A stretch of DNA of 64,000 bases, from positions 5,894,821 to 5,958,820 of the forward strand of contig NC_082600.1 of assembly GCF_030936135.1 (NCBI RefSeq), read 5' to 3'. The DNA comes from Gavia stellata (Eukaryota; Chordata; Aves; Gaviiformes; Gaviidae). Positions 50,001 to 61,972 of this stretch are shown here, piece after piece. The first letter of the stretch is position 1. Each line of letters starts with the position of its first letter. The position numbers and the translations under genes were made by a program. The notes beneath the pieces are model-generated. The model made no database searches. It worked only from the letters and a program-made list of their open reading frames with translations, and was not told the DNA's origin.

Positions 50001-53000
50001 AGGGAAGCCCTTTGGCACCTTCATGGACTGACATACCCATCAGCACCACCATCAACCCCTACAAGCCAGGTGCTCCCACGAGGCCATAAAGCTCATTCCT
50101 TGTGTGGCAACCTGCCATCGACACAAGCTGGTGCACGCGTTCACCAGAGCCTTTGCCGTACTGAGGTCCTTAAGAGGGATGGAAGATGTGAGAGGGGAAC
50201 TGATGAAACGGTATCTGAGTATCACTGTCTTGGAGTAAAAGCCCAAAGAGATTGAAGCGTTTCCCCAAGCTCTGCAGAGCTGCTCTCCTTTGCCTTTAGC
50301 CCAACTGTGGATTTGCACTCCCGGCTGCTTTCCTGGCCATTAGCTGAGATGGAGGAAAACCTTCAAGTCTGACATGCCGAAGATGGGGGGCTCAGACAGG
50401 GACACTTGCCACGGGATGTCAGAAAGGAAGAAAACAGGGCAGAGCCAGGAAAGTAAATCAGCGCAGTGAGCACCTGGCTGGCGAAGCAAAAGCTGGGGCT
50501 GCCTCCAGCCCCATATACCCTAATTTTTGAGCCAGGCTGTCCAGGTCTCCCGCACCAGGACCAGGGCGGCTTTACCTCCTAATCACACACTTTCTCTAGG
50601 AGATGGCTTATTTCGTCTATGCCTGAAGCCATCCCTGTATATTAGATCTCGATGGGAGATCTGGTTGCTTAAGCACAGAAAAAGTGCCCCACTTGTTACA
50701 GTGTGAGAGCGGGTGCCATGGTGTGGGATGCTGCAAACACCCGGGCAGGACCGGTCTCTGCCGTGGGGAGGTCGGAGCGGGGTCCTCGGGCCAAGAGCAG
50801 CGTGTAACGGAGTCGGAAAGGGAGGAGCCCCTCGTCCGTAGGAACTGTGCAAGGCTGGCTGCCTTCAAAGCAATTTCTGAACATCAGCTGAGCTGCACAA
50901 GATCCCTGCAGGTAGTTAATTAAGTATCATCTTCTTTTGAAGGATGGAAGGGAGGAGAAAACAAAAATGATAAATGAGGGCAGAGCAACGTAACATGCCC
51001 AAAGGGTGAAGGAAGCGGTTATCAAAACCCAGAGCAGCAATGGGCTGTTCCCAGCTTCTCGCCCTCGCCTTCAAAAGGGGGTCAGGCAATTTGTTTTTAG
51101 CAGATAATCCTGCAGCAAAAAACATTTAGGGTCTGCAGGAAGATTTTAATCTTTTTTGCTTTATGGTCACTTCCAGTCCTTCTGCTCACGACAGCGAAGC
51201 AGACCTGGAGAGCCTTGGGAATGAGAAAATTCAAAATAAAGGTTGGAAGCAAGGCTTACTGCAAAAATTCGTTTTAAAGATTGAAGGGACTTCTTGGTTT
51301 TTTGCCTTTTTTCCCGCTCTAGCTTTAGCACAATACTTTCTTCCACGTTTTTGTGATTATTTTTAGTAACGTCTAGCTAGATGATTGTGGCAAATTAGCT
51401 TTACCAAAATAGCGACAAGAACTTGTTGTGGCTAAAAATTGGGTTTTATAAAACAAAAACAGAGAAAAACCCCAAACCAAACCCCTACTCTTAAGCTTGT
51501 TTTGTTTTTTTTTAAGAGTGGCCAATTCTTGGGCAAAAGTGCAGTTTTTAAAATATTTTTTGCAAAGACCTCCAGACACATTTTAAACAAAATTAATTTT
51601 GCTGAAAATAGTATCTGCTTCTTTAAGTACCAAGTTTGAAAAAACATCCAGAACCGTGTCAGCACTGTATGCTGATTCTCCATCTGACCTTAAAAAAAGC
51701 CTTAAGCGTGTTAATCAATCCCCATCACACTGAAGCAGTAATGGGCTCACGGTCCCCATGTAGTGCGACGCAGTGAAATGAAGCTTCAGTAGCTTTTTTT
51801 CAAGACAGAGGAGCACTGTAAGAAAAAATCAGCTCCAGCAAGCCTCACAAGGGAGGCTTTGTGTGGCAAAAAGCTGTATTTTTAGGTCAGCTCGGCGAAA
51901 CTGAAGGAGGTGATTTGTGTGTTAAATAGAAGGGCTGCCTGGCTTTTAAGCTCAGCCTTTTTTTGCGGCACAGACACAAGTCATGAGCCACGCTGATGGC
52001 TTTCGGGTGGTGTTTGTAACCGGGATCAAGAGGCAAGTGCTTGGTCCTCAGCGTTTAATGAAAGGTGTGTTTCTGCAAGGGGTGACTGCAAAACTGATGC
52101 TTTCTTGCTCCTCTTTTCTCCCAGAACAGTTGTCATCTAGCATTTTAATTGAGTAACAAGGTAATCGAGAAATTTTGGATGTTAGATCATATGCTGCATA
52201 AAAGCTGGATTGAGTAAACGGGTCATTTGCAGTCTGCCTAGACCACCAGCTAATGCTGGCATGGGGATCTACTGTGTCTCAGGGTGACTTAGGAGGAACA
52301 GGGAAATTCGAGGCTGGATCAGCAATATAGCAGGTTTTTGCTCTACCCCATCACTGAGGGTGTGCATTAACAAAGCATGCTGCTGATGGGAGTGAAGGAG
52401 AAGGAAAGCTGCACGGACTGAAATGAGGGAAGCTCTGAGAAGATGAAGGATTCCCCAGCTGAGCTTCACTCAAACTCCACGAGGGCACGAGAGCCACGTC
52501 AAAATTGCTGCTGCAGAGACAACGCCTCATTCAGCATCTCTGGCAGGAGACACAAATAGACACGCTCAGCTCCTTCACAGGGGCTGAAGTCCACCCTGAG
52601 CAATGAGTTAGCACTGTTAGCTTTGTGCATTGCTTAAGTCATCAAAACACGATTTAAATGAAGCTTAAGTAATGTGCAAGGTCCTGCAGAGACCTTCTGT
52701 CCTCTGATCAGAAGCCCTCAGCGGAGCTAAGGAAGAAGGAAGGTGCCTTGGGCAAGGGCCAAAGCCAGGCAGAGACTTTAGTGGGAGACAAAGGGGAAAA
52801 AATAGATGAACGGGGGAAAGATAGAAGGGGAAGAAGTCACGGCTTTGTTTTGCAAGTGAGATGCATGATTTCTCCCATGTTCCTGCTCTCTGGAATGATG
52901 AAACGAGGTGCTCAAGGGATGGGGCAAGGAGGCAATTATAGCAAGGAACAACTGATCAAATACATGTTGCTCTCCTGTCTGTGCCAAGTGCCGTATTTAG

Positions 53001-56000
53001 TCTCGCTTTTATTTTTGCGGACCGCTCAGCCGATGCTGGAGGCACTGTCAGCCAGAGCCAGCACACGATGAAGCCTTTCTGCAGGAATTCACAGGATGAG
53101 CCGTTCCCACAACGTGTCAGTAGGTGGCAAAAAGCTACAACCCTTGTGCTAAGCAAGAAATAAATATTTTTCCGACTCCTGCAAGAACAGGAGGTATCTG
53201 TGGGCAGCTCTGCCCCATCGGTGGAGATGGATCGTGTTCCCCATGGGATACCTGCATCGGCACTGCTGGGAGGGAGGGGACATCCCAGCAAGGGCAACAT
53301 TGCATATCGGGAGCAGGCAAAGAGGCTCAGAAGAGAAATGAGAGCTGCCTCCCTCCTCTTAACTCATCAGGGGACCCTTGTGCCATCTCTTGACTTTGCT
53401 CAGGAATTATTTAAAGAAAGCTGGAAACCGTAAGGGCTTAATCACTGTTTCCAGCGTTGGAAAACAACAGGTTTAGGGCTGTGCTGTCATGGCACAGCCG
53501 GAGGATACCTAGTTAGACAAACCAAAACGTGCCAGGGTTGGTATTTTTCAAGCTGATGATAATACTTTAATCTTCATGTACAGCCTGAAATGGAGCTGCT
53601 CAAAGTCGATGTTCTTGAGTGCTTTTCTCTTGCGGCTTTGTGTAAGCAGATTGAAGCAATCCCAGTTGCCTGTCACACACCTTCCAGTGAGGCAGGGCAG
53701 ATAAAGGGTTTAATAAGGTTAGTGGATATATGCCAGTGCCTTTGATGGTGGGGTTTTTTCTGCTTTTGAATGTGTGCATGTGTTAGGGGAGGGAGCATGT
53801 TGCATGATGCTGGAAACTTGCATTCCTGAGGAGGTCAAATACTCTGAGCACCAGGTGGGACAGAGCCCAGGAAGGTTAGAAAATCACATTAATCCAGACC
53901 ACTCAGTGAGATCCAGTTACAGTGTGGCTTTGTTTGACTTTATTTACCTAACACCTCGCTTTACTAAGTGTAAGTAAATCATTTTTCTGCTCAGGAACAA
54001 TAACAGAGATATTACAGCAGCCCTGGCAGCAAGGTCTCTGGAATACCTTCCTGCTTTTTTACAGACAGAAGTAAGGTGCATCGACATTTCCTCTTATGAG
54101 CTGTACGTTTAATTGCTAATGATTTTGCCAGACATTAACTGCTGGTGCTGACTTCCCCCAGCTTGGTTGTCTGCTTCAGGCTTAGTATTATCATTTTGTT
54201 TTAACATTTCAGCAAAACCGGTTCAGCTAAGCCTGAGCTGGAGGAACTTGGGTTGCTCTGGCCACGTTCATACCACCACCAAAAACATCCTATAACCATT
54301 TCACTGGGCAGATCAAATGGCCTTGTGCCTTGGGGCAGGGATCTAGCTGACCGACATCCCCCCCTTTCTTCAGGGCTGTGCCATTTGCTGATACCCATAG
54401 CCACGTCATTAACTGCCTAAAATCTCCATTTTTTGTCATTTTGGTGGAAACTGATAACACGAATTCTCTGAAGGCGCTGCGTCGGGGCTGAGCAGCCTCT
54501 GCCTCAGCACGGCTCCTATGGGGAGGCAGGTTTAACCTGCAGGATGGGTCCAGCCTCGCCTTGAAGCTGGGCAGCTGGTGCGAGATAGCCACAGCACCAT
54601 CTTTTTAGCCATCAGGAGAGAGGCTTCACAGCCCTTAGATAGCCATGATTAGGTCAGACAAATTCCACTCTGCTTCCCTGCTCTGAAACCTTGCCTCTTG
54701 GCTCTTCCTCCTCTGACTATGCATTGCTCCGCACCACCAAAATCAAACCCCGTGCAGGTTTCCTCATCGTCATCCTTCAAAACCCATCCCACATCCGTGC
54801 CTGCCAGCCGGGATGCAGCACTGCTCCAGCCTCTCCTCCCTGGGGAGGCATGCTGGGATCAAGGCGAGGGGCTCTGCTAAAACAGATGCTGGTTTCTGTG
54901 GTGCGTGACTGGGACTGAAGCTGTGTGTGCTCAGTTATGTCGAGCGACAAGTTTCATCCTCTCCATAGTTGACTGCAATGACTCAGCCTTCAAGGGATGA
55001 GCTAATACCGAGCATTTGGAATCGGGAGCTATTCCGAGAAAAACAGCTCTGTAAAGTCTTCCTTGCTGAGTTGCAGCACATGCGTTGTGTTTTTTTTTTC
55101 CCACCTTCTGTAATTTGTACAAAAGTCTAAGTTTCACTTTTAGTAATAGACAAAACATTTTCATTTCCAGCCTCTGGAAAGAAAACACGAGAAGAGGATG
55201 AGTTGCCGTCTGCCTTTTTACAGGTTATGAAGAATTAATACAATTGAGAACAGCAGAGATTTTGAGCACCAGCAGTAGAAAGTGGGTTTGCTGGTTTTAT
55301 CGCCTCCATAAGAGCAAATTTTGCCCACTGTAAATTGATAAATTAATGCTCAGAGTCTCTTCTCTGCACAGTCTGTGATATGGATCGACGGGTCCACACA
55401 CTTTTCTCCGTGGGCAGCACTCTTCCCCAGTGCTGGCAACATGATTATTGGGAAACTAATCAGCTCTATCTGAGATAAATTGCATTTCCACCAATTATAG
55501 CTTAATTGTTGACAGATGGGAACACAGAAGGGAGATGTGTCACATCATTAAGAGGACAGGTGTATAGACAAGTGCCAGATTAATGGTTCCAGCCCATTAA
55601 ATCATTGACCTTTTCAGCATACCCTCAACGTCGAATTCAAAGCTCTCACGATATTTCCAGCTCACACACGATGACCGAGTTTATCAGCAAAGTTCTCAGG
55701 GGCGTTTTTAAAACACAGAGACTCCAGGCTCGGACTCATTAGCCATGAGCAGTTCTCCTGTCTCATTAAAATCAGTTCTCTTCTTCCTCCTTCTCTGTGT
55801 TGGGGTTTGTGTTCTTAGCTTTTCAGTGGAATCACGCACGGCGTGTGGGCTTTCTCCAAAGAGCAGTTTCCTCCGTGAAGCATGTAGTCATGCTGTAATG
55901 GGTTATACACTTAGGGCTGTCAAAAAGAGAGAGAGAGGGGAAATCAGGACAGAGAAGCTCAGTGCTGGGCAGCTCTGCTGGAGGCTCCAGCTTGGATTTG

Positions 56001-57266
56001 GGGCTTTGGCTGTGATTCCCAACTCCTGCTCTGCCTGGGATTTTCAATAAAGCCTGAGAGAGACAAATAGCTAAATACTGTTGAAACCGAGTCAGCCATG
56101 GGTGTCTAATTCTCCTAAATACGTGTAAAAATGTGTCTCCTGCTCTTTTTCTGGCTATGCCATCCAGGAAGCTGAGGATTCAGCGCAGACACATCCAAAA
56201 CAGCTTTGTGGGAGGTAGCGCAGGTTCGAGACAGTGATGCAGGACATGCCTCATCTGTCCTGAGCTACCCAAACCCTGCGCTGGATGACTGAGAACGGAC
56301 TCCGGGTCTGGTTGTTCTGGATGTCCTGAGCTGAAAAATATGAGGATACAATTTCCAGCTGAAGGAAATCAAAGTCACTGTGATGATAATCATGTTTGTT
56401 ACTCCTGGGGTCCCCGTCCTGTGCCAACGAGCTGATTTGAAAATGTATTATCCTCCGGTAGGTTTTAGAGAGACCAAGTGGAAAGCAACCCAGGGAGACA
56501 AGCAGGAGTTACAAGGAAGAGTTAATGCCCTTCGTCAGCTCTGCAACTTCAAACGGAGGTAAAATTGATGCTGGGAATCAGGCAGGTCTTTTTCCCAGGG
56601 CCAGGGCTGGGTGGTGGGCTCTCTCCCTCCCTTGGGTTCTCTCCCTCCCTCTGTCCCCCACATACCCAGTTTGTCACAACAGAATAACTATAAGATGTGT
56701 AACTGAAATCCCAGGGAATCATTTTATGTATGTGCTTGAATGACTCACTGTGTTCCACAAAGATGATGCACCTTTACGGACCTACAAAGACAACCAGATA
56801 GGAGACAGGAGAACTGGGTGAAGCTCTCTTTCAGATAACAAATGATTTTATAAGGAAAAGCGGATAACTCTATGAAAAAATACAGTTTAGGAGAGATGGA
56901 AACTGCACGGATCTCTTTGATAGATCTGGTACCCTTCGTATAACCATCTTTTTCAATATACTAGGAAATATCAGGTTGCAACAGGGAAGCTTGTTCAAAT
57001 TCTCGGTGGATGCAGCAGCCTTGACCAGCACCACCGGGGTATGTGTCCGCAGGAGATGCTGGAGATCCCTCAGTTTCCACCACTCACTGCACAGCGCTGA
57101 ACCCTGGACAGAGAAGGCAAGTGAACGAAAGCCAGCTTTTTCAGAAGATTATCCATAAAACTGGAGGTTAGTACTGAAGAAAGTACATATATTTCTGTGT
57201 CCGGGGCAGGGAAGGAGAGGAAATTCCAAAAATATGTCAAAAAGGAATTCTAGAAATGTCAGAATA
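47058..57266. other. Intergenic spacer, no gene recognised
   Basis: Mixed-composition sequence. I found no exon with supporting splice sites and no tRNA, snRNA or recognisable repeat family. The longer frames (for example 49851-50255 and 50583-50852) have no recognisable domains. Confidence 0.45.
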
Positions 57267-57272
57267 TTTATT
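57267..57272 (-). promoter_or_regulatory. CCDC198: Candidate CCDC198 poly(A) signal
   Basis: TTTATT on the plus strand is AATAAA on the minus strand, about 470 bases after the CCDC198 stop codon. It is the first such hexamer I noticed downstream. Confidence 0.5.
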
Positions 57273-57743
57273 TTAAAGATTTCCAAATGAATCGTTTTAC
57301 CTTGCATTTTGAACTGGGTTTTTGTGGTTTAGAAAAGGATATAAGGTTAAAAACAAGTTAAACAGGAAGATGGAGTAACCCAAAGGCGGGCGAAACATTT
57401 CATTTCAGTTGGAACTTAATATTTGGGGTTAACACAGGATATTTTCCAGCCTCTGCTTGTTTTTCTTGCCAGCCCCCTCCTCCTCCCTCTACCCCACTTC
57501 AGTGTTGCTTGGTCCAAGCCTTTTTCTCCCCAGATATTTTGATTCAGCCACATAACCCAAGCAGTCATTATTCACTCCACATCAGTGATCTCCTCCTTTC
57601 CAGCTGTCCTTTCCTACTCCCAGAAATGCCGCTTACTGCGAACATTGTGTCTCCACCCTCAGTCCATCCAGCCAGGGGTTTCTGCCCCACCGGAGCTGGG
57701 GCTTGTTTCTTCAGCACGTCCCTCTCCACCCCAAGCCATGCCA
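57273..57743 (-). other. CCDC198: CCDC198 3' UTR (probable)
   Basis: Sequence between the minus-strand TAG (57746-57744) and the nearest AATAAA. A plus-strand open frame covers 57585-58211 but overlaps the CCDC198 terminal exon in antisense and matches nothing I know. Confidence 0.5.
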
Positions 57744-57988
57744 CTAGAAATCCTTATCAAAGAAGTCGTCAAAGAGAGAAACTCTCTCTGTCTTGGTTCT
57801 CACAAGCGTAGGTTTGCGGTAAATCTTCTCTTCCCTTTCCCACTCCTCAGACCCTGTGCTGGAGGTGTCCCAGAGCAGATCCCTCGTCCGTGGCTCCCTG
57901 CAGAACCACAGGTCAACCTTCCTGCTCCTGCTCGGAGAGAGTTCAGCCCCATCATGCTGCCCCGAGAGTCCTCCACCCCACGTGTTTC
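57744..57988 (-). CDS. CCDC198: CCDC198 terminal coding exon
   Basis: 245 bases from the acceptor TCTCTCCCCAAG|GA to the TAG. It supplies two bases to the split Gly codon and then 80 residues ending PTLVRTKTERVSLFDDFFDK-DF. KVDLWFCREPRTRDLLWDTSS corresponds to human KMETWLREQEAQGQLLWDSSS. The conserved acidic/aromatic tail SLFDDFFD is the best diagnostic of the family. Confidence 0.9.
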
Positions 57989-60900
57989 CTTGGGGAGAGA
58001 AGAAAATAAAAATAAAAATCACCATTTTGCAGAGCTGCATGCTCAGTCACCTAGTTTAGCTGGAAATGGTTCTGAAAAGCTGGAGGCATGTAAAGAAGAT
58101 CCTGAGAGATCCCTGCAAGACCAGACCCCATGCTCAGGGCTGGGCAGGGTAAGGTATAAGATACTCAGGATTCTATTTGGTGAAATTACGGAGTATGACA
58201 AGAGGCAGTAGTATGGTTTTATCCCCAAGCAGAAGAGAGCTGAGGCGAAGAGACACAAGGGAATAGGAGCAGCCAAGTCTGTGTCCCCTTTCTCCTGGTG
58301 AAAGTTCACCAGCAGACAAGTTTTTCACTGATTTAAGCATTTTTACCCTTGGTTATACGTTTCCAGCCTGTGCCGAAGATTGTCATGTGCAAGCAAAGCA
58401 GAATAGGGCTCATGCCTTGGGGATGTCAGTACAAAGTGGTAGCTGAGATTCGCTTTGATTTCCCCTTCGCTGGGGACAGGGAGGTCACCGTGTGTGCTCT
58501 GGCATCTCCAGCCCCCCCAGCTGCTCCCCCAGACTGCGTCAACCAGTGCCGCAAAGCTTAGATGAGAGTCGCGGCCAAATCCAAAGCACCGCAGGTCAGC
58601 CCTCCAGATTTATGCTATGTCTGTTCCTGCTGCTCGCCCATCCTCGAGGCGTGCGGGGGAATGAAAAGCCCCTGCTCAGTGTTTGCTGGCATGGCTGGCA
58701 CGCAGACTGTGCTGTGCTCCCTCCTGCGCTACGGCGTGGGCTGCAGCAGGGATACACGCCCAAGAGAGGCTGAGATCTGTTGCCTTTAAATGAATTTCAC
58801 CTGATGTGTTTTTGCGTCAGATGTTGAAAGTAACACAAGGCCACGGCTGGAAATCATCTAACCAAGAACATCTCAACTTAATTACACACTGCCCAGAGGG
58901 AGGCAAATCTGCGATGGAAATTGCCTGGCTCTAGGCAGTGGGAAGTGGTTTCCATATAAAACCAATCCTAAAAAGTGAGTAACCTCAGTGACTGTAACAT
59001 TTACCCCATGGTCATTTAAGGATGGGCAGGAGTCCAGATGTTACACTGTGCATACGAATGCAACATCACGGTGGACCATGCAACGATGAAGCTGGGAGCA
59101 AATCTGGCAGCTATTGCTCAAGCAGCTCATTCTCCATCTCTTGCCTGGACCTCCCCAGCAAGGAGTATTGCTGTTATCCTTCAAGCTGTTCAGCAGCATC
59201 TCTCCTGCTGAGCCCAGTTCCAGCTTCCCAACATGCCCAAGGCTGCTTTGCCAAAGACGACTCACTGCGAGGTTCAGCACCCCAAAAAATGTACATGGGT
59301 ACCCTCCTTTAGTCCTTCATGCATGTCAATGGGGAGAGACGAGGCTGACTGTTCTCCCAAAAAACAGTCTTGCAAGGTCCCTGAAAATAACCAGCGATCT
59401 TAAAACATCCCGGTTTCCCTTTTGCTGCAAGGGAACATCACACTTCCTTTCTCCAGAGCAGAAAAAATTGAGATGTAACAAACCTGGTGCAGTAGAAGAG
59501 CTTTTCTGAAGCCCACCCTGCTTGACCCTGGCTGAAGATTTGAGCTGGTTGTTTGCACCACATGCCCTGGTATATTTTGGTAGGGAACCACGCAGTTGTG
59601 TACCCGCCGATGATTGCCCCACCAGTGGTTCAGCCTGTGCTCCCTCTGGGAAGGGACCAGCTCCATGCCTGAATGGGACAATCGCTGGGTCAGAGTGGGG
59701 CTGGGGCTTGGCTTTGGCTCCCCAGCTGAGGATGGACGCATGTTGTGGTAGAGACTCTACCAGAGTAACTCATGGCTCACGCTTGAAGGAAAGCTGGCAG
59801 GGCACGTTTTAATTGGTGACTGCCAACCCTGCCAGAGTGATGACTGTGATGTTGTCACAGCCTACGTCCACCTGAGCACGCCCCAGGCTTGGGCAGGAGG
59901 TGTCCTGTGCTGGGGCAGAGGGCAGGGAGCAAAACATGGTCTAAGGGTTGATCTTCAGGCAGTTTTCCATTTTTTTTCTCCTTCACCCCTTTGGCTGGCA
60001 TGTTGGAATAGCTTCAGAGGTCCCCCCCAGCCCATGTATGTTCACTTATGCGGCGGTCTATATGGTCACCTCCTGGGACGCTTTTGCCTGATGGACCCCC
60101 AGCTCTCCAAGGATGTGGGACCCCAGGGACACCCTCTGTCCTCACACTCGGTTTGCCATGCAGGGGACGTGTGGGACAAGATGAGACTCTTCTGTGGGTG
60201 GGAACCTGCTCCTGCAGGGACCTGGCCCTGAGTACTTTGCTTTTATGCCCCTATGGCTATTCCATGGCCCTTAATTCACATCTACTCAGGTCTGTTTGGA
60301 TGCTATCAGAGAAGCAGCCCGGAGACCTGCGTCCTGCTCTGAGGCATCCCAACACTTTGCCTTACGACCACATCTCACAGCCTTCCCCCCCAGTCTTTTG
60401 AACTTGGACCGTGTCAAGGCAGGAGATGGAGTGGTGGAAGCAGCTTCCATAGGGAAACTTCTCTGATGACATTTAAGAGGCAGGCAAGTTTTACATCTCC
60501 TTGGAAAATTATTCTACTTACCGTGGTCGTCTCCGTGAAAACTCTGATTGTGCTCAGCAGGGATGAGGTCTTGGCTTTCAGCACTGTCGCCTCTCTGGAG
60601 ACTGTCAAGGACTTTCTTCGGGCTGAATTCCTTGATTTTTTGTTTATTGATTTTTGCCTCCCTGTGGAGATTTCGCTTCAGCTCTGCCTGGGTTTGCAAA
60701 CGAGTCGTCAACACAAGCAGCAGAGGAGCAAACACGTTTTAACCGCTTGACGCAGCGTATCATTAGGGAGATGGGGCTGAAAATAATTAGGCAGCCAAGT
60801 AGTTTAACCAGGGCAATTGGTATTTGCCAAGCTGGGTATATGACAGGACATGACATGGACAGAGATTTTTTGGTTTCTCCATGGGCCAAATGAGGGCCAA

Positions 60901-61972
60901 GTGTTGCAAAAATCAGAAGTTATTACTGATCGTGGGGACCCGGGGGATGCTCCCCACCTCGCCTCTGCCTAAACAACCAGGAAAGCTTCATCTGCTCTTC
61001 CCACCAATAGGCTTTAAGCTTCCTGGTCCATAGGAGAGATGCTAGGGGTGGGCAGACCCCTGTCCGAGATGGGAAGCCCCAACCTCTCCCCAAATCCATC
61101 TCAGCGTTACCTCTCGGCGCCTGCGGGTCAAATCCAGCATCTGCAGCTTGTGCAAGTGCTGCCGCCTGCCAGGGAGGTGTCTCAGGCTTTGCCCCCTCTT
61201 CTCCAGAGCCTACAAGGTGTTTAATAACATAAATAAATACATCTGCATTTTCTCGCAAATCCACGCCCGGCCCCTCGGGTGCTCCCCGGATAAAGGCAGC
61301 GTCTCCCTGCGTAGCCAACTTGCAGAAATTTATCAGAGATTTCCGCTGCGCTTGCAGTTTATCTCACAGCTCTGGGGCAGGATGGAAAAAAATCTTCATT
61401 AAAACAATGTATACATGCTTCTGCCCCCTGAGGTGTTACCGCTTTGAGTCGGCTGTCCAAGATAATCTCGTGATCCGAAGGGAGGAACCACATTTGCACG
61501 TTTGGGGTTGCAGGGGATGTTCACAGCACACAGCACTTGCAGCCCTCTCCCTGCCATCTGCAAGCAATGGGTGTTTGAGTTGCTCAGCTATTTAAAAAAG
61601 TGGTCCTCAAACCTTTAGCCTCAAAAATATGTAAAGTCCTGGCTCAGCAGGTACCTCTCATACAGGGAACTGTCATGATGGAGATTCAAAAACTTTCCTT
61701 TTATTTTATGCCCCTCACCCACACACTGGTGTTTCAGCCGGTTCCTGGGCTTAGCCAGGGGTGGGAGCTTAGCCGGTGTAAAACACCAACTTCTGCTCTT
61801 CAGCTCTTCGAGGTGCCCGAACCGCGAGGGAAAGGAGCCCACAACCAGCAATGACCTGTGCACGGCGCTCAACCCATGCACTTACCTTCGTTTTTGGGCT
61901 TGCAGCCACTTCTTGCTGACTCCAGAGCTTTGTGGGAGCGATTGCTTGCGCAGGGCCAGCGGGTTCAAGCCT
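57744..61972 (-). CDS. CCDC198: CCDC198 (C14orf105/FAME), C-terminal 198 residues, spliced, 5' part missing
   Basis: Four minus-strand exons (61972-61886, 61209-61111, 60687-60522, 57988-57744) join in phases 0, 0, 1 to give 198 residues and a TAG stop. The product aligns from memory with the human protein. RLEPAGPAQAI..KLWSQQE matches its KLEP..RLLSQRE region, HLHKLQMLDL matches YLHKMQVLEM, AELKRNLHREAKINKQ matches MELKRSLHGEARINKQ, and LVRTKTERVSLFDDFFD matches LVRTRTERIPLFDEFFD. The human protein has about 296 residues, so about 100 N-terminal residues are missing, including the MGLSHSK start that suggests N-myristoylation. The middle is a charged helical region; the C-terminus is an acidic-aromatic motif. 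Function is poorly known; a role in kidney energy metabolism is reported. It is convergent with NAA30, as in human. Confidence 0.88.
57989..60521 (-). other. CCDC198: CCDC198 intron (exon c to terminal exon)
   Basis: 2.5 kb with canonical ends and no further exon required by the phase. Frames in 58349-59812 on either strand are treated as chance. Confidence 0.75.
60522..60687 (-). CDS. CCDC198: CCDC198 internal exon c
   Basis: 166 bases, phase 0 start and phase 1 end. It reads AELKRNLHREAKINKQ, KIKEFSPKKVLDSLQRGD and then SAESQDLIPAEHNQSFHGDDH plus the first base of Gly. The acceptor is TTTGCAAACCCAG and the donor CCACG|GTAAGT. The basic helix continues from the previous exon, and the second half is acidic and Ser-rich. 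Compared with the human sequence two residues (Gln-Met) are missing at the exon b/c junction. Confidence 0.9.
60688..61110 (-). other. CCDC198: CCDC198 intron (exon b to exon c)
   Basis: 423-bp intron with GT..AG ends on the minus strand; nothing else recognised. Confidence 0.8.
61111..61209 (-). CDS. CCDC198: CCDC198 internal exon b
   Basis: 99 bases, 33 codons, phase 0 at both ends. It reads ALEKRGQSLRHLPGRRQ and then HLHKLQMLDLTRRRRE. The acceptor is ACACCTTGTAG and the donor GAGAG|GTAAC. It corresponds to the human VLEKKMQ..NRQYLHKMQVLEMIRKRQE segment, a basic amphipathic helix. A longer frame on the same strand (60923-61318) is in another register and is not the gene. Confidence 0.85.
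61210..61885 (-). other. CCDC198: CCDC198 intron (exon a to exon b)
   Basis: 676-bp intron with GT..AG ends on the minus strand; nothing else recognised. Confidence 0.78.
61886..61972 (-). CDS. CCDC198: CCDC198 internal exon a
   Basis: 87 bases, 29 codons, phase 0 at both ends. It reads RLEPAGPAQAIAPTKLW and then SQQEVAASPKTK. The acceptor is ATTGGACTTGTAG and the donor GAAG|GTAAGT. The first 22 residues align without a gap to the human segment KLEPIDLPRVI..REA. No ORF of 60 codons covers it. Confidence 0.82.

Noticed and set aside
57585-58211. Plus-strand open frame of 208 codons
   Set aside because: It overlaps the CCDC198 terminal exon in antisense, has no recognisable domain, and has no supporting splice or promoter signals.
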